DNA of 64,000 bases from Natronococcus occultus SP4 (GCF_000328685.1 NC_019974.1:3949217-4013216); one strand, 5' to 3'. Shown: positions 34,982 to 44,534, counted from the stretch's first letter. Notes: generated by a model not told the origin, from the sequence alone. Numbers and translations are program-made.

Positions 34982-35365
34982 CTACGTCTGGTCCTCGTCG
35001 ACGGTCCCGCCCGGATCCGGGTCCGAGTCCGAAGCCGGGACGCCCTCCTCGGACTCGACGTCCTGGTCGGTCTCGCCCTCGCTGTCGTCCGCGCCGACGG
35101 CGTCGTCGGTCATCGACTCGTCGGGATCGGAGACGTAGCCGAGTTCGAACCAGAGCTTGGCCGTACAGTCCATCGGCTGGGTGTCGAGCTCGACGTCCTC
35201 GTCGTGTTTGCTCAGGTAGCCGTTACAGCGGCCGTGTTTGACGACGTTCATCAGCGTCGCCTTCGACCCGCACTCGGGACAGTCGATCGCGTAGTCGCTT
35301 TCCTCGGTCTGATGCCACGCGTCGGGCTCGAGTTCGGTGTAGGCGGCGTCGTCGGATCTGCTCAT
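34982..35365 (-). CDS. Zinc-ribbon-like haloarchaeal protein
   Basis: A 127-residue protein. Cysteines in DYAIDCPECGSKATLM (about 28-32) and further ones at GRCNGYL and PMDCTAKLW could form a zinc ribbon. The last 50 residues are acidic low complexity (SDSDPDPGGTVDEDQT). This resembles a conserved haloarchaeal family of unknown function. It ends 1 nt from the convergent cysE stop. Confidence 0.65.
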   Translation of the reverse strand: MSRSDDAAYTELEPDAWHQTEESDYAIDCPECGSKATLMNVVKHGRCNGYLSKHDEDVELDTQPMDCTAKLWFELGYVSDPDESMTDDAVGADDSEGETDQDVESEEGVPASDSDPDPGGTVDEDQT

Positions 35366-35418
35366 ATCCGTCTCTGCGGTCGCTGTCCCGGTAAACGTAG
35401 GCCCGGAGTGCGCAACCC

Positions 35419-36807
35419 TCAGACCAGCGGTTCGACCAGCGCTTCGCCCGCCTCGAGCAGTTCGGCGACCCGGTCCTCGTCGGTCGCCTCCGCGTAGACC
35501 CGCAGCTTGGGTTCGGTGCCGCTCGGCCGAACGAGCAGCCAGGAGCCGTCCTCGAGTTGGAGCTTGAACCCGTCGGCGGTGTTGACGTCCTCGACGGACG
35601 TCCCGGCGACGGCGTCGGGGATCTCGTCACCGAGGTCGTCGATCACGCGTGCTTTTTCGTGGTCGGGGCAGGCGACGCTGCGTTTGTCCTGGACGACGGT
35701 TCCGTGCTCGTCGAGCAGGCGGTCGACGCGGTCGTCGGTCGGTTCGGCGTCGTGCATCGCGGCAGCGAGCAGCGCCATCAGGACGCCGTCCTTCTCGCGG
35801 ACGTGGCCCCTGATCGTAAACCCGCCTGACTCCTCGCCGCCGACCAGCGCGTCGTGGTCGGCCATCCCCTGGGCGATCCACTTGAACCCGACCGGGACCT
35901 CGTGGACGTCCTCGTCGTGGGCGTCGGCGACGTGGTCGATGAGAAACGTCGTCGAGACCGTCCTGACGACGGCACCCGAGTCGCGCTCGAGCAGGTAGTC
36001 GTACAGCGCGGCGAAAAAGAGGTTTTCGTCGAGGTAGCCCCGCTGAGGTGTCACGATCGCGAGACGGTCGGCGTCGCCGTCGTTGGCGACGCCGAGGTCG
36101 GCCCCGCCGTCGGTCACGCGCTCGACGAGCGCCTCGAGGTTCTCCGGGGCGGGTTCGGGCGCCCCGCCGCCGAACTCCGGATCCTGCTCGCAACGCAGCC
36201 GATCGACGTCGGCGCCGGCCCGCTCTAAGATGGCGTCGGTCGTCCCGCGACCGCTACCGTACATCGCGTCGTAGGCGACGGACACTTCCTCGAGGTCGAC
36301 GTTGCCGATCGTCTCCTCGAGGAGCTCGAACGCGGCGTCGGCGTGGGGGGTGACGAAGTCGATCTCCTCGGCGCTGCCGTGTTCGTCCTCGGGCAGCGGG
36401 TCGGGTTCGGCGAGTCGCTCCTCGATCGCGTCCATTACCTCGGGAAGCGCGGGCGCGCCGTCCTCGGGGATGAACTTCACGCCGTTGTACTCCGGCGGGT
36501 TGTGTGAGGCCGTGACGACCAACGCTCCCGCCAGGTCCCGTTCAACGATCGCGTGGGCGAACAGCGGCGTCGGTCGGTCCCGTTCGGGCAGCAAGACGTC
36601 GAATCCGTTAGCACACAGCACGCGAGTCAGCTCCTCGGCGAACCCCCGCGAGGTTTCGCGGGCGTCGTAGCCGACCGCGACCGGACCCTCGAGTCCCTCG
36701 TCGGCGAGGTACGTCGCGACCGCCTGTCCGACCATCCGCACTCTGGGCGCCGTGAACTCCTCGAGGGGCGCCCGCCAGCCGTCAGTTCCGAACGAGATCG
36801 TCTCCAT
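35419..36807 (-). CDS. Phosphohexomutase (phosphoglucomutase/phosphomannomutase family)
   Basis: A 462-residue alpha-D-phosphohexomutase. The active serine is Ser101 in TASHNPPEYNG, the metal loop is NDGDADRLAIV near 240 and the sugar-binding loop GGEESGGFTI lies near 325. The phosphate-binding end is SWLLVRPSGTEPKLRVY near 430. It interconverts hexose 1- and 6-phosphates for surface glycans or glycogen-like precursors. GlcN versus Glc/Man specificity cannot be read by eye. Confidence 0.94.
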   Translation of the reverse strand: METISFGTDGWRAPLEEFTAPRVRMVGQAVATYLADEGLEGPVAVGYDARETSRGFAEELTRVLCANGFDVLLPERDRPTPLFAHAIVERDLAGALVVTASHNPPEYNGVKFIPEDGAPALPEVMDAIEERLAEPDPLPEDEHGSAEEIDFVTPHADAAFELLEETIGNVDLEEVSVAYDAMYGSGRGTTDAILERAGADVDRLRCEQDPEFGGGAPEPAPENLEALVERVTDGGADLGVANDGDADRLAIVTPQRGYLDENLFFAALYDYLLERDSGAVVRTVSTTFLIDHVADAHDEDVHEVPVGFKWIAQGMADHDALVGGEESGGFTIRGHVREKDGVLMALLAAAMHDAEPTDDRVDRLLDEHGTVVQDKRSVACPDHEKARVIDDLGDEIPDAVAGTSVEDVNTADGFKLQLEDGSWLLVRPSGTEPKLRVYAEATDEDRVAELLEAGEALVEPLV

Positions 36808-36923
36808 ACTCCGCCTCTCATCGCCCGGTGCGAAAAAGGCGACGCTGCGCGGTCGGATCCCTCCGGCCCCAGCTTTCGACGGCAGGCCGACGCCGTTTTG
36901 CCGACCGCGTCGCTAGCGCAGCT

Positions 36924-37514
36924 ATGACTAGTCCCTCCGTCCTCGCAGTTTCGGGCAGCCTTCGCGACGAGAGCTACACTCGGACGGCGCTGCGGTACGT
37001 CCTCGACGCCGCCGCGGAGGCCGGCGCCGAGACGCAACTGCTCGATCTGCGCGAGTACGATCTCCCCGTCTACGACCCCGATATCGACGGGCAGGGCGAC
37101 GGCGAAGCGGCGATGAAGCTCGTCCGCGAGGCCGACGCGGTCGCGCTGGGAACTCCCGTCTACCACGGCTCCTACTCGGGGGCGCTGAAGAACTTCCACG
37201 ACTACTGCGGGTTCGAGGAGTTCGAGGACACCACTGTCGGTCTGCTGGCGACCGCCGGCGGTGGCAGCTACGGTTCGACGCTCGACCACCTCCGGATCAC
37301 GGTCCGTGGCGTCCACGGCTGGGTGCTCCCCCACCAGGTCGGGATTCAGGGCGCCTCGAGTTCGTTCGAGCCCGATCCGAAGGCAATCGACGGGCGAGCG
37401 TTCGTCGACGAGACCCTCGAGGAGCGCACCCGGAAGCTCGGTCGAATGCTCGCCGAGTACGCCTTCATCGAGCCCGACGTGAACTCACCGCGGACGGACG
37501 CGACCGACGAGTAG
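36924..37514 (+). CDS. NADPH-dependent FMN reductase family protein
   Basis: A 196-residue flavodoxin-like reductase. SGSLRDESYTRTALRYVLDA forms the FMN phosphate loop (about 10-20). PVYHGSYSGALKNFHDYCGF near 75 is the family signature, followed by TAGGGSYGSTLDHLRI. Such enzymes reduce quinones, azo dyes or chromate using NAD(P)H. I use ATG 36924. It is divergent from the phosphohexomutase. Confidence 0.9.
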   Translation: MTSPSVLAVSGSLRDESYTRTALRYVLDAAAEAGAETQLLDLREYDLPVYDPDIDGQGDGEAAMKLVREADAVALGTPVYHGSYSGALKNFHDYCGFEEFEDTTVGLLATAGGGSYGSTLDHLRITVRGVHGWVLPHQVGIQGASSSFEPDPKAIDGRAFVDETLEERTRKLGRMLAEYAFIEPDVNSPRTDATDE

Positions 37515-37568
37515 CGTCCTCGGGCGAGCGACTGCCGTGCAAGGGAGAAGACACGCTCCGCTCCGACC

Positions 37569-37823
37569 TCACTCCAGTCCGACCAGCTCTTCCTTCTGTC
37601 GTCGGGTCAACTGCTTGATCTCGTACTCACGGGACATCGCCGCGGACTTCGAGTCGTACTCCTCGTGGTAGCGAAGCTCGACGGGGGTTCGACAGCGGGT
37701 GTACTTCGCGCCCTCGCCCGCGTCGTGTTCCGCGACGCGTCGCTCGAGGTCGGTCGTGTAGCCCGTATACAGCGAGCCGTCGGCACACTCGAGGACGTAG
37801 ACGACGTGGTCGGCCTCAGCCAT
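37569..37823 (-). CDS. GIY-YIG nuclease-domain protein (UPF0213 type)
   Basis: An 84-residue single-domain protein: [28 protein letters not shown] gives the Y-Y...YTGY..R pattern of GIY-YIG nucleases, followed by [33 protein letters not shown]. It is the short bacterial/archaeal UPF0213 form. Its role is unknown; DNA cleavage is not proven for this group. Confidence 0.93.
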   Translation of the reverse strand: MAEADHVVYVLECADGSLYTGYTTDLERRVAEHDAGEGAKYTRCRTPVELRYHEEYDSKSAAMSREYEIKQLTRRQKEELVGLE

Positions 37824-37918
37824 CGCTCGAGGGTAGGGAACCGGTGGGTAAAAATCGTCTCGTCCGCAGGGTGGGAGCTAGGAGTCGGGGTCCGGCCGTG
37901 GTCTATCGGTGACGGTAC

Positions 37919-38068
37919 TCAGGAGCCGCGGACGCGCTCCTTCGCGGCTTCCGCGATCCCGGCGTTCGCCGAACAGCTGACGCAGGCGTGGATCTCGCCG
38001 CGCTCGTCGGCGAACACGCGGGCAAACCGTTCGGAGACGTGCGCATCGCAGTGGTCACAGGTAGGCAT
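37919..38068 (-). CDS. Small two-CxxC zinc protein (49 aa)
   Basis: A 49-residue protein from ATG 38068 (MPTCDHCDAHVSERFARVF). Two CxxC pairs (CDHC near 4 and CVSC near 33) frame a zinc ribbon typical of small haloarchaeal DUF7563-like proteins. Such proteins may bind nucleic acids or act as adaptors. It lies downstream of larB on the same strand. Confidence 0.8.
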   Translation of the reverse strand: MPTCDHCDAHVSERFARVFADERGEIHACVSCSANAGIAEAAKERVRGS

Positions 38069-38127
38069 TGTCGTGCCGGCTTCGGCCGGCATCAAAGGAT
38101 AGCCAGTATACGAATAAAAGTGCTTCC

Positions 38128-38159
38128 CCAAACGCGGTTTGGCTTTCCGAAATGGAAAG
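38128..38159. repeat. Two adjacent perfect hairpins
   Basis: CCAAAC-GCG-GTTTGG (38128-38142) is followed immediately by CTTTCC-GAAAT-GGAAAG (38143-38159). They lie in the 117-nt gap between larB and the small zinc-protein gene, both on the minus strand. They could be a terminator for larB with a new promoter beyond, or a processed RNA structure. Confidence 0.45.
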
Positions 38160-38185
38160 AAAATCTTCGGATATTACTACCGCGA

Positions 38186-38944
38186 CTACGATCGGGCCCG
38201 GTCGAGCGCCCGCGCGATCAGGGTCGCCTGCGCGCCCGCGACGAACCCGGCGTCGACGTTGACGACCGACAGGATCGTACAGGACTGGAGCATTCCGGCG
38301 AGCGCCGCCTCCCCGTCGCCGGCGTGGCCGTACCCGCTGGAAACCGGGACCCCGATCACCGGGGAGTCGACCAGGCCGGCGACGACGGTCGGGAGGGCGC
38401 CCTCCCGACCCGCGGCGACGAGCAGTACGTCGGCCTCGCGGAGCCGATCGAGCTGATCGAGGAGCCGATCGAGCGCGGCGACGCCGACGTCGTCGACCCG
38501 GTCGATCGTGACACCCGCGTCCCGACAGACTGCCGCGGCCTCGTCGGCGACGGGGCCGTCGACGGTACCGGCGGTGACGATCCCCACCGTCGCGTCGAGG
38601 CTCGGTCGCTCGGCGTTGGCGCTACGGACGAGGACGGTCCCGTCCCAGCGCTCGAGAGTCGCGTCGGGAAACGAGTCCCGGAGCGAGGACTCGAGGGCCT
38701 CGATCTGGGCGTCGTCGGCCCGGGTGATCAGCGCCCGGTCGGTCGTCTCGAGTGCGTCCTCGGCGAGGGCGACGACCTGCGGGGCGGACTTGCCCGCCGC
38801 GAAGATCCCCTCCGGAATGCCGCGGCGCTGCTGGCGGGCGGCGTCGAACCGACCCGCCTCCCCGGTGACGTACCCTCTGAGTTCGGCTTCGGCCTCCGCC
38901 GGCGAGAGCGAGCCATCGGCGACGGCCTCGAGGAGTTCACGCAT
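38186..38944 (-). CDS. larB: Nickel-pincer cofactor biosynthesis protein LarB
   Basis: A 252-residue protein. The C-terminal half is the AIR-carboxylase-like NCAIR fold (ATVGIVTAGTVDGPVADEAAA near 125; LLVAAGREGALPTVVAGLVD near 175; GVPVSSGYGHAGDGEAALAGML near 200). This is LarB, which carboxylates nicotinic acid adenine dinucleotide to start the nickel pincer cofactor of lactate racemase-type enzymes. I use ATG 38944 (MRELLEAVADGSLSP). No LarA, LarC or LarE gene lies nearby in the window. Confidence 0.9.
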   Translation of the reverse strand: MRELLEAVADGSLSPAEAEAELRGYVTGEAGRFDAARQQRRGIPEGIFAAGKSAPQVVALAEDALETTDRALITRADDAQIEALESSLRDSFPDATLERWDGTVLVRSANAERPSLDATVGIVTAGTVDGPVADEAAAVCRDAGVTIDRVDDVGVAALDRLLDQLDRLREADVLLVAAGREGALPTVVAGLVDSPVIGVPVSSGYGHAGDGEAALAGMLQSCTILSVVNVDAGFVAGAQATLIARALDRARS

Positions 38945-39054
38945 ACCTGACCTGGGTGATGGATACACTCGAATCCGTCGACCCGTCGCGACCGGCCCCG
39001 CCGCTGCTCGAAACGCGCGCGAGCGGTCCCAGACCGCGCGCGAGCCGGGGATCC

Positions 39055-39070
39055 CGGTTCGATCGAACCG
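39055..39070. repeat. Perfect 16-bp palindrome upstream of histone-fold gene
   Basis: CGGTTCGATCGAACCG is an exact palindrome in the 266-nt gap between larB and the DUF1931 gene. A second dyad, GCGGTC-CCA-GACCGC, lies just upstream at 39022-39036. Either could bind a regulator of larB or form a hairpin. This gap holds no other ORF of note. Confidence 0.45.
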
Positions 39071-39177
39071 AATCGAGGTCGCGGAGTTCATCAACCATAT
39101 ATTTTCCGGTGGAATTTGCGTGCCAAACAGGCGAACTAACCCCTGCAGCCCCGGTATCCCCCGTCATAACCAGAATA

Positions 39178-39185
39178 CTTATAAT
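39178..39185 (+). promoter_or_regulatory. TATA box of DUF1931 gene
   Basis: The element cttataat is 26-33 nt before the ATG at 39211, matching leaderless transcription. It is preceded by a GC-rich stretch without other promoter-like sequence. Confidence 0.6.
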
Positions 39186-39210
39186 GGGGAAACGGGAACG
39201 GACACATCGT

Positions 39211-39378
39211 ATGGCAGACCTTATCGTCAAAGCCGCTGTGAAGGAAGCGCTCGATGACAAGAACGTCGCCTCGGACTTCTACGACGCACTCGACGAGGAA
39301 GTCGACCAGCTTCTCGAGGACGCGGCCCGCCGCGCCGAGGAGAACGACCGGAAGACGGTCCAGCCGCGCGACCTGTAA
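39211..39378 (+). CDS. DUF1931 histone-fold protein (55 aa)
   Basis: A 55-residue protein (MADLIVKAAVKEALDDKNVA... KTVQPRDL) matching DUF1931, a small archaeal family with a histone-like helix-strand-helix fold. The ATG at 39211 is placed right after a TATA box; an in-frame ATG 27 nt earlier is not preferred. Possible roles are DNA binding or chromatin-like compaction. It lies between larB and the IPP isomerase gene. Confidence 0.85.
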   Translation: MADLIVKAAVKEALDDKNVASDFYDALDEEVDQLLEDAARRAEENDRKTVQPRDL

Positions 39379-39470
39379 GGTCGACAGTTCGAGCGTTCTT
39401 TTATCGCCGCACCGATACGATACTCTCGACTGTAGCCACCGATAGCGGCTGTGATACCGGAACGCAGCCG

Positions 39471-40529
39471 CTACTGTCGCTGGTCGAGGTACTCCCGGGT
39501 TCGTCCGGTGAGGACGTACTCGCGCTCGCCTAACGCCTCGATCGAGTCCGCGCCGGTGACGAACATCGCCGTCCGGAGCTCGAGTTCGAGGGTCTCGAGC
39601 AGGTCGACGACCGCGTCGGCACCCTTCCCCGCCGGGGAGAGAAACGGCTTCGCGAGCCCGCCGGCGCTGGCGCCCATCGCGATCGCCTTCGCGACGTCGA
39701 GCCCCGATCGAACGCCGCCGCTGGCGATGACGGTGTCGTGTTCTGCGGCGGCCTCGAGGGTACTGACCGCCGTCGGAACGCCCCACGCGCGGAACAGCTT
39801 CCCGATCTGCTCCTGTCGGTCGGCGCCGACCGCCGCGGCCCGGTGGGACTCGATCCCCGACCACGTCGTCCCGCCCTTGCCCGCGACGTCGATGGCGTCG
39901 ACGCCGGCGTCGGCGAGCCGTCGGGCCGTCTCCCGAGAGATGCCGTTGCCCGTCTCCTTGACGACGACCGGAACCGAGAGCCCGTCGGCGACCCGTTCGA
40001 TCTCGGCGAGACAGCCGCGAGCGTCGACGTCACCCTCGGGCTGGACCGCCTCCTGGAGGAAGTTCAGGTGGATCGCCATCGCGTCGGCGTCGATCATCTC
40101 GACGGCCCGTTCGACGTCCGCGAGGTCGTACTCGAGCAGCTGTGCGGCGCCGACGTTGCCATAGAGGACGGCGTCGGGCGCCGCCTCGCGGACGACGGTG
40201 TACGATTCGAGCAACTCCTCGTCGTCGAGTTCCAGACCCGCTCGCTGGCTGCCGACCCCCATCGCGACGTTCGTTCGTTGGGCGGCCTCGGCCAGCGCCC
40301 GGTTGATCTTCGTCGTGTTCGGGTGGCCACCGGTCATGCTCTCGATGACGATCGGCGCGTCGACCTCGGCGCCGAACAGCGTCGTCGACGTGTCGATCTC
40401 GTCGCGGTGGATCTCGGGCAGGGCCTCGTGGATCAGCTCGACGTCTTCGAAACCGGTTCCTCTCGTTTCGACGTCTTCCTCTTCGATGATTCGAATGTGG
40501 TCGTCCTTGCGATCGGCCGTCTCAGTCAT
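39471..40529 (-). CDS. fni: Type 2 isopentenyl-diphosphate isomerase
   Basis: A 352-residue FMN enzyme that converts IPP and DMAPP, needed for ether lipids and carotenoids. [11 protein letters not shown] at the start, [17 protein letters not shown] near 66, the FMN-binding VGSQRAGLE near 92, [17 protein letters not shown] near 165 and [13 protein letters not shown] near 190 are all type 2 signatures. Type 1 isomerase is a different fold. It stands alone here without other mevalonate genes. Confidence 0.94.
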   Translation of the reverse strand: MTETADRKDDHIRIIEEEDVETRGTGFEDVELIHEALPEIHRDEIDTSTTLFGAEVDAPIVIESMTGGHPNTTKINRALAEAAQRTNVAMGVGSQRAGLELDDEELLESYTVVREAAPDAVLYGNVGAAQLLEYDLADVERAVEMIDADAMAIHLNFLQEAVQPEGDVDARGCLAEIERVADGLSVPVVVKETGNGISRETARRLADAGVDAIDVAGKGGTTWSGIESHRAAAVGADRQEQIGKLFRAWGVPTAVSTLEAAAEHDTVIASGGVRSGLDVAKAIAMGASAGGLAKPFLSPAGKGADAVVDLLETLELELRTAMFVTGADSIEALGEREYVLTGRTREYLDQRQ

Positions 40530-40627
40530 TGCCTAGTAGGCGAACGAGGACCGTGAAAAACGATCCGTTCGCCGCGTGCGAGTCCGGGACCGATTTTTTG
40601 AGGATCGCCGTCCATCCGAGAGACGAG

Positions 40628-41041
40628 ATGCTTCGCAAACTGCTGATCGCGTTCGGAATCTTCGAGATCGCAAACCCCCAGCCGGTCATCGACGCCTGCG
40701 AGCGGATCGGTCTGGAGAACCCCGAGGACGCCCGGCTTCGCCCCCGGGCGCTGTGGGGCGCCCGACTCGAGGGAGCACTGTTCGTCTGGGTCCTCGCTCG
40801 CCGGGAGTCGGGCGCGACGATCGCCAACCGACTGCTCGCGCTGGCGGGGATCGCGCTCGTGCTCGTCCCGCAGCCGATCGTCGAGGTGAGCCAGCAGCTG
40901 GTCTACGAGAACGTCGACGAACTCGAGACGAAACCGTGGGTCGATCCCGCAGCCCGGCTGCTGGGCGCGCTGTACCTTACCGTCGCGGCGCTGTCGACGA
41001 TCGGTAGCGACGAAAGTAACGAGGACGCGACCGTGAACTGA
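40628..41041 (+). CDS. Small membrane protein of unknown function
   Basis: A 137-residue protein from ATG 40628 (MLRKLLIAFGIFEIANPQPV). Two or three helices are predicted (GALFVWVLARR, IANRLLALAGIALVLVPQ, and ARLLGALYLTVAALS). The family is not recognised, though an AmmD/YeeE-like small membrane protein of haloarchaea is possible. It ends 1 nt before the convergent rpiA stop. Function unknown. Confidence 0.6.
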   Translation: MLRKLLIAFGIFEIANPQPVIDACERIGLENPEDARLRPRALWGARLEGALFVWVLARRESGATIANRLLALAGIALVLVPQPIVEVSQQLVYENVDELETKPWVDPAARLLGALYLTVAALSTIGSDESNEDATVN

Positions 41042-41042
41042 C

Positions 41043-41744
41043 TCAGTACTGACGGACGTCGACGCCGTCGTCGGTCCCGACGTAGGTCGCGTCGGCGCAG
41101 TCGACGAACAGCCCGTGCTCGACGACGCCGGGCAGCGCCGAGAGCCGCTCCGCGAGCGCTGCCGGGTCCTCGATCGGCCCGAACGCGCAGTCGAGCACCA
41201 GGTTCCCGTTGTCGGTGACGACCGGCCCGTCTTTCTGCTGTGCGTCTCGCAGCGTCGCTTCGCCGCCCAGCTCGCCGATCCGCTCGGCGACGACCGTGTG
41301 GGCTTCGGGGAGCACAGCGACCGGAACCGACGCCTCGAGGCGGTCGGTTAGCTTCGAGGGGTCGGCGACGACGACGAACCGGTCGGCACTGGCGTCGACG
41401 AGCTTCTCGCGGGTGTGGGCGGCGCCCCCGCCCTTGATCAGCGTTCCGCGGGCGTCGCCGTCCTCGAGGACGCGGTCGGCCCCGTCGATCGCGAGATCGA
41501 CCCCCGGGACGGCGTCGAGCTCGGTCAGCGGAATCCCTTCTTCGAGGGCCAGCTGCCGGGACTGGAAGGAGGTCGCGATGCCACGGACGTCGAGCCCGTC
41601 GTCGACGGCCCGCCCGATCGCCGCGATCGCGTGGGCGGTCGTCGACCCCGTTCCGAGCCCGACGACGAACCCGTCCTCGACGTCCTCGGCCGCACGCTCG
41701 CCCGCGCGTCGCTTCGCCGCGTCGGAGCCGCCCGTCGTCTTCAT
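41043..41744 (-). CDS. rpiA: Ribose 5-phosphate isomerase A
   Basis: A 233-residue enzyme interconverting ribose 5-phosphate and ribulose 5-phosphate. Motifs are visible in order: VGLGTGSTTAHAI near 27, DLAIDGADRVLEDG near 80 and LIKGGGAAHTREKLV near 95, which binds the phosphate. I use ATG 41744 (MKTTGGSDAAK), dropping an unrelated upstream extension. It is convergent with a small membrane protein. Confidence 0.94.
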   Translation of the reverse strand: MKTTGGSDAAKRRAGERAAEDVEDGFVVGLGTGSTTAHAIAAIGRAVDDGLDVRGIATSFQSRQLALEEGIPLTELDAVPGVDLAIDGADRVLEDGDARGTLIKGGGAAHTREKLVDASADRFVVVADPSKLTDRLEASVPVAVLPEAHTVVAERIGELGGEATLRDAQQKDGPVVTDNGNLVLDCAFGPIEDPAALAERLSALPGVVEHGLFVDCADATYVGTDDGVDVRQY

Positions 41745-41871
41745 GCCAGAGAGGGCGGGCGGGGACGGGAAAAACGTTGTACTTCGGCCCTCGGATGGAC
41801 CGTTGGAGTTCGTTCCGGCGATCGCCGTCTCCGTTCGAGCGAGCGCCGGGAAAACGCTGCGACGATCCAGA

Positions 41872-42711
41872 TCAGAGGTCGATCGACTCGAACCGTAGAA
41901 CGCCGAGCGCGAGCGGGACCAGCGCCCAGACCCCGAGGACGACGAATCCGAACCAGGGCCGGGCGGCAAGCGGGAGCTCGTCGCCGCCGTACATCCCGCT
42001 CATCGCCAGCCCGGACTCGCCGAGGACGGCCCCCAGCGCCGAGCCGTAGGCGGCGTCGGGCGACAAGGAGAGCAGCGTGACGTACCAGTCGGGGAACTCC
42101 TCCATGAGCAGCTGGCCCTCGACGGCGTACAGCAGGAGCTGGACGAGAATCGACCAGGCGAACCAGAAGAAGACGAGCAGACCGAACGCGCCGATGGCAG
42201 CCTTCGTCGTCGATCGGGTTAGCGAGGAGAGCCCGATCCCGATACAGACGTAGACCAGTCCGAACAGCAGCGTGACCAGCGTAAAGCCGAGGTAGTCGAC
42301 CAGCGAGACCGACCCCACGAACGCGAACAGCCCGATCAGGCCGACGGCGAACCCGACGAGGATCGAGACGCCGACGACACCGGTGCGTCCGAGGATCTTC
42401 CCGACCACGACGTCGCGCCGCGAGTGAGGCAAGCCGAGCAGGAACTTCAGGCTCCCGTTCTCGCGCTCGCCGGCGATCGCTGCGTAGCTGACCACGAGCG
42501 CGATGATCGGGACGAGATACCCCGCGGGCGTCTGGAGAGCGATGATGAGATCGAGCGTCGTCTCGGCGCCGCCCTCGAGGGCCTCGGCGGCCCAGGACGC
42601 CAGATACGCCCCGCCGACGGTAAAGAGCCCGAACAGCGCCGTCAGGGCAAGCAGCGTCCGCGAGCGCACGGCGTCGCGGAAGTCCTTCTTGGCGACCGCG
42701 ATCGCGCTCAC
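41872..42711 (-). CDS. ABC-2 type transporter permease
   Basis: A 279-residue membrane protein with six helices. It starts with AVAKKDFRDAVRSRTLLALTALFGLF and includes the conserved cytoplasmic segment GERENGSLKFLLGLPHSRRDVVVGKILGR near 80. This is the ABC-2 exporter pattern. The gene overlaps the ATPase stop by 4 nt. Substrate unknown; Nod/Ccm-type drug or polysaccharide export is possible. Confidence 0.88.
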   Translation of the reverse strand: MSAIAVAKKDFRDAVRSRTLLALTALFGLFTVGGAYLASWAAEALEGGAETTLDLIIALQTPAGYLVPIIALVVSYAAIAGERENGSLKFLLGLPHSRRDVVVGKILGRTGVVGVSILVGFAVGLIGLFAFVGSVSLVDYLGFTLVTLLFGLVYVCIGIGLSSLTRSTTKAAIGAFGLLVFFWFAWSILVQLLLYAVEGQLLMEEFPDWYVTLLSLSPDAAYGSALGAVLGESGLAMSGMYGGDELPLAARPWFGFVVLGVWALVPLALGVLRFESIDL

Positions 42712-43637
42712 GGCGCCACCTCCCGCTCGTCGGCGGTGTAGGCCACGAACAGGTCCTCGAGCGAGGACTCGTCGGTCTCGAAGTCCTCGACGGTGACGCC
42801 GTGCTCCTCGATCGTCCGGAGGACGGTCGTCTTCGCCCCGTCGGCGACCGCGACGACCACCGTCGTCCCCTCGGTCTCGACCTCGGAGACGCCGTCGATC
42901 GACTCGACGGCCGACAGGGCTGCCGCCGAGTCCTCGGGGATCCGATCGAGTCGCACTCGCAGTCGAGTCCGGTTCGGGACCGCGTCCTCGAGGCCGGCGA
43001 TGGTGTCCTCGGCGATCAGCTCGCCGTCCCGGAGGATCCCCACGCGATCACAGATCGCCTCGACCTGGCCGAGGACGTGCGAGGAGAAAAAGACGGTCGC
43101 ACCCCGACGGTTCTCCTCGCGGATGATCTCGCGCATCTCGCGGGCGCCGTTGGGATCGAGTCCCGTCGAGGGTTCGTCCAGGATCAACAGGTCGGGCTCG
43201 CCGACCAGCGCCGTCGCCAGCGTGAGCCGCTGAGCCATCCCCTTCGAGTAGCCGCCGGCCTTCTTGTCGGCGGCGTCGGCGATCCCCACCCGTTCGAGGA
43301 GCTCGTCGGCGTCGTCATCGGCGTCTTTCGACTCGATAGCGAACTCGACGTGCTGGCGCCCCGTCAGCCGGTCGTAGAGCTCGATCCCCTCGGGCAGGAT
43401 TCCCGTTCGTTCGCGGATCTCGAGGCTGCCGTCCTCGGCGTCGCGGCCGAACACCGTCACTTCGCCCGCGGTCGGCCGGATGAAATCGAGCAGCAGATTG
43501 ATCGTCGTCGATTTCCCCGCCCCGTTCGGGCCGAGAAAGCCGTACACCTCGCCCTCCTGGACGGTGAGGTCCAGCTCCTCGAGGGCGAGTTCGTCGCCGT
43601 ACCGTTTCGTTACGCCCGAGATATCGATTGCGGTCAC
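42708..43637 (-). CDS. ABC-2 type transporter ATP-binding protein
   Basis: A 309-residue ATPase from GTG 43637. Walker A GPNGAGKST is near residues 37-45, the signature YSKGMAQRL near 128 and Walker B with D-loop DLLILDEPSTGLD near 148. A C-terminal extension (about 215-305) is typical of exporter ATPases and includes a dimer-like alpha/beta domain (TRLRVRLDRIPEDSAAAL). It is paired with the downstream permease and divergent from the LolD-like ATPase. Confidence 0.92.
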   Translation of the reverse strand: MTAIDISGVTKRYGDELALEELDLTVQEGEVYGFLGPNGAGKSTTINLLLDFIRPTAGEVTVFGRDAEDGSLEIRERTGILPEGIELYDRLTGRQHVEFAIESKDADDDADELLERVGIADAADKKAGGYSKGMAQRLTLATALVGEPDLLILDEPSTGLDPNGAREMREIIREENRRGATVFFSSHVLGQVEAICDRVGILRDGELIAEDTIAGLEDAVPNRTRLRVRLDRIPEDSAAALSAVESIDGVSEVETEGTTVVVAVADGAKTTVLRTIEEHGVTVEDFETDESSLEDLFVAYTADEREVAP

Positions 43638-43769
43638 TGTTATACGACCGTATTTAATTAGCTATCACATATGTTTTGCGCAGAATACTAACACTTCCTG
43701 GCCGGTGTCGGCTGCGGGAATCGGTTCCGGAGTTCGAACCTTTTTCGACCGGGCTGTGGATGTGACCGT

Positions 43770-44534
43770 ATGGCACGATCGGGCACCACCGGCGAAACCG
43801 ACGGGGGGACTGCCGTGCGACTCGCGGACGTCCGGAAGACCTACCAGCTCGGGGAGCCGGTTCACGCCCTCGACGGGATCGATCTCGGGATTCCGCGAGG
43901 CTCGTATACCGCGATCATGGGACCGAGCGGCTCCGGGAAGTCGACGCTGATGAACCTGGTGGGCTGTCTCGACACGCCGACGGAAGGAACCGTCGTCGTC
44001 GACGGGGCCGACGTCACGACCCTGAGCGACCGCGAGCGAACGACGCTTCGGGGGACGACCGTCGGCTTCGTCTTCCAGACGTTCAACCTCATGCCGCGGC
44101 TGAACGCCGTCGAGAACGTGGCGCTCCCGCAGCTGTTCCAGGGGATCGGTCGGGACGAGCGCCGCGAGCGGGCCCGAGAGTTGCTCGAACGGGTCGGCCT
44201 CGGTGACCGTACCGACCACCTCCCCAACGAGCTCTCGGGTGGCCAGCGCCAGCGGGTCGCACTCGCGCGGGCGCTGGTGAACGACCCCGCGATCGTCCTG
44301 GCCGACGAGCCCTCCGGGAACTTAGACACCGAGACCGAAGCCGAGGTGCTGGACCTCTTCGGCGAGTTCCACGACGCCGGGACGACGCTGGTGGTCGTCA
44401 CCCACGAGCGCCACGTCGCCGAGCGCGCCGAGCGGATCGTCCACCTGCTGGACGGGAAGATCGAACGGATCGAGGAGCTCGGCTCGGCGGGCGATCCCGA
44501 CGAGCCGGCCGACGGTGGTAGGGAGGATCGATGA
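43770..44534 (+). CDS. LolD/MacB-type ABC ATP-binding protein
   Basis: A 254-residue ATPase of the MacB/LolD class. Walker [10 protein letters not shown] is near residues 51-59, the signature LSGGQRQR near 152 and Walker [13 protein letters not shown] near 172. It powers a mechanotransmission-type membrane protein rather than a classical importer. It overlaps the permease start by 4 nt (ATGA). Confidence 0.94.
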   Translation: MARSGTTGETDGGTAVRLADVRKTYQLGEPVHALDGIDLGIPRGSYTAIMGPSGSGKSTLMNLVGCLDTPTEGTVVVDGADVTTLSDRERTTLRGTTVGFVFQTFNLMPRLNAVENVALPQLFQGIGRDERRERARELLERVGLGDRTDHLPNELSGGQRQRVALARALVNDPAIVLADEPSGNLDTETEAEVLDLFGEFHDAGTTLVVVTHERHVAERAERIVHLLDGKIERIEELGSAGDPDEPADGGREDR

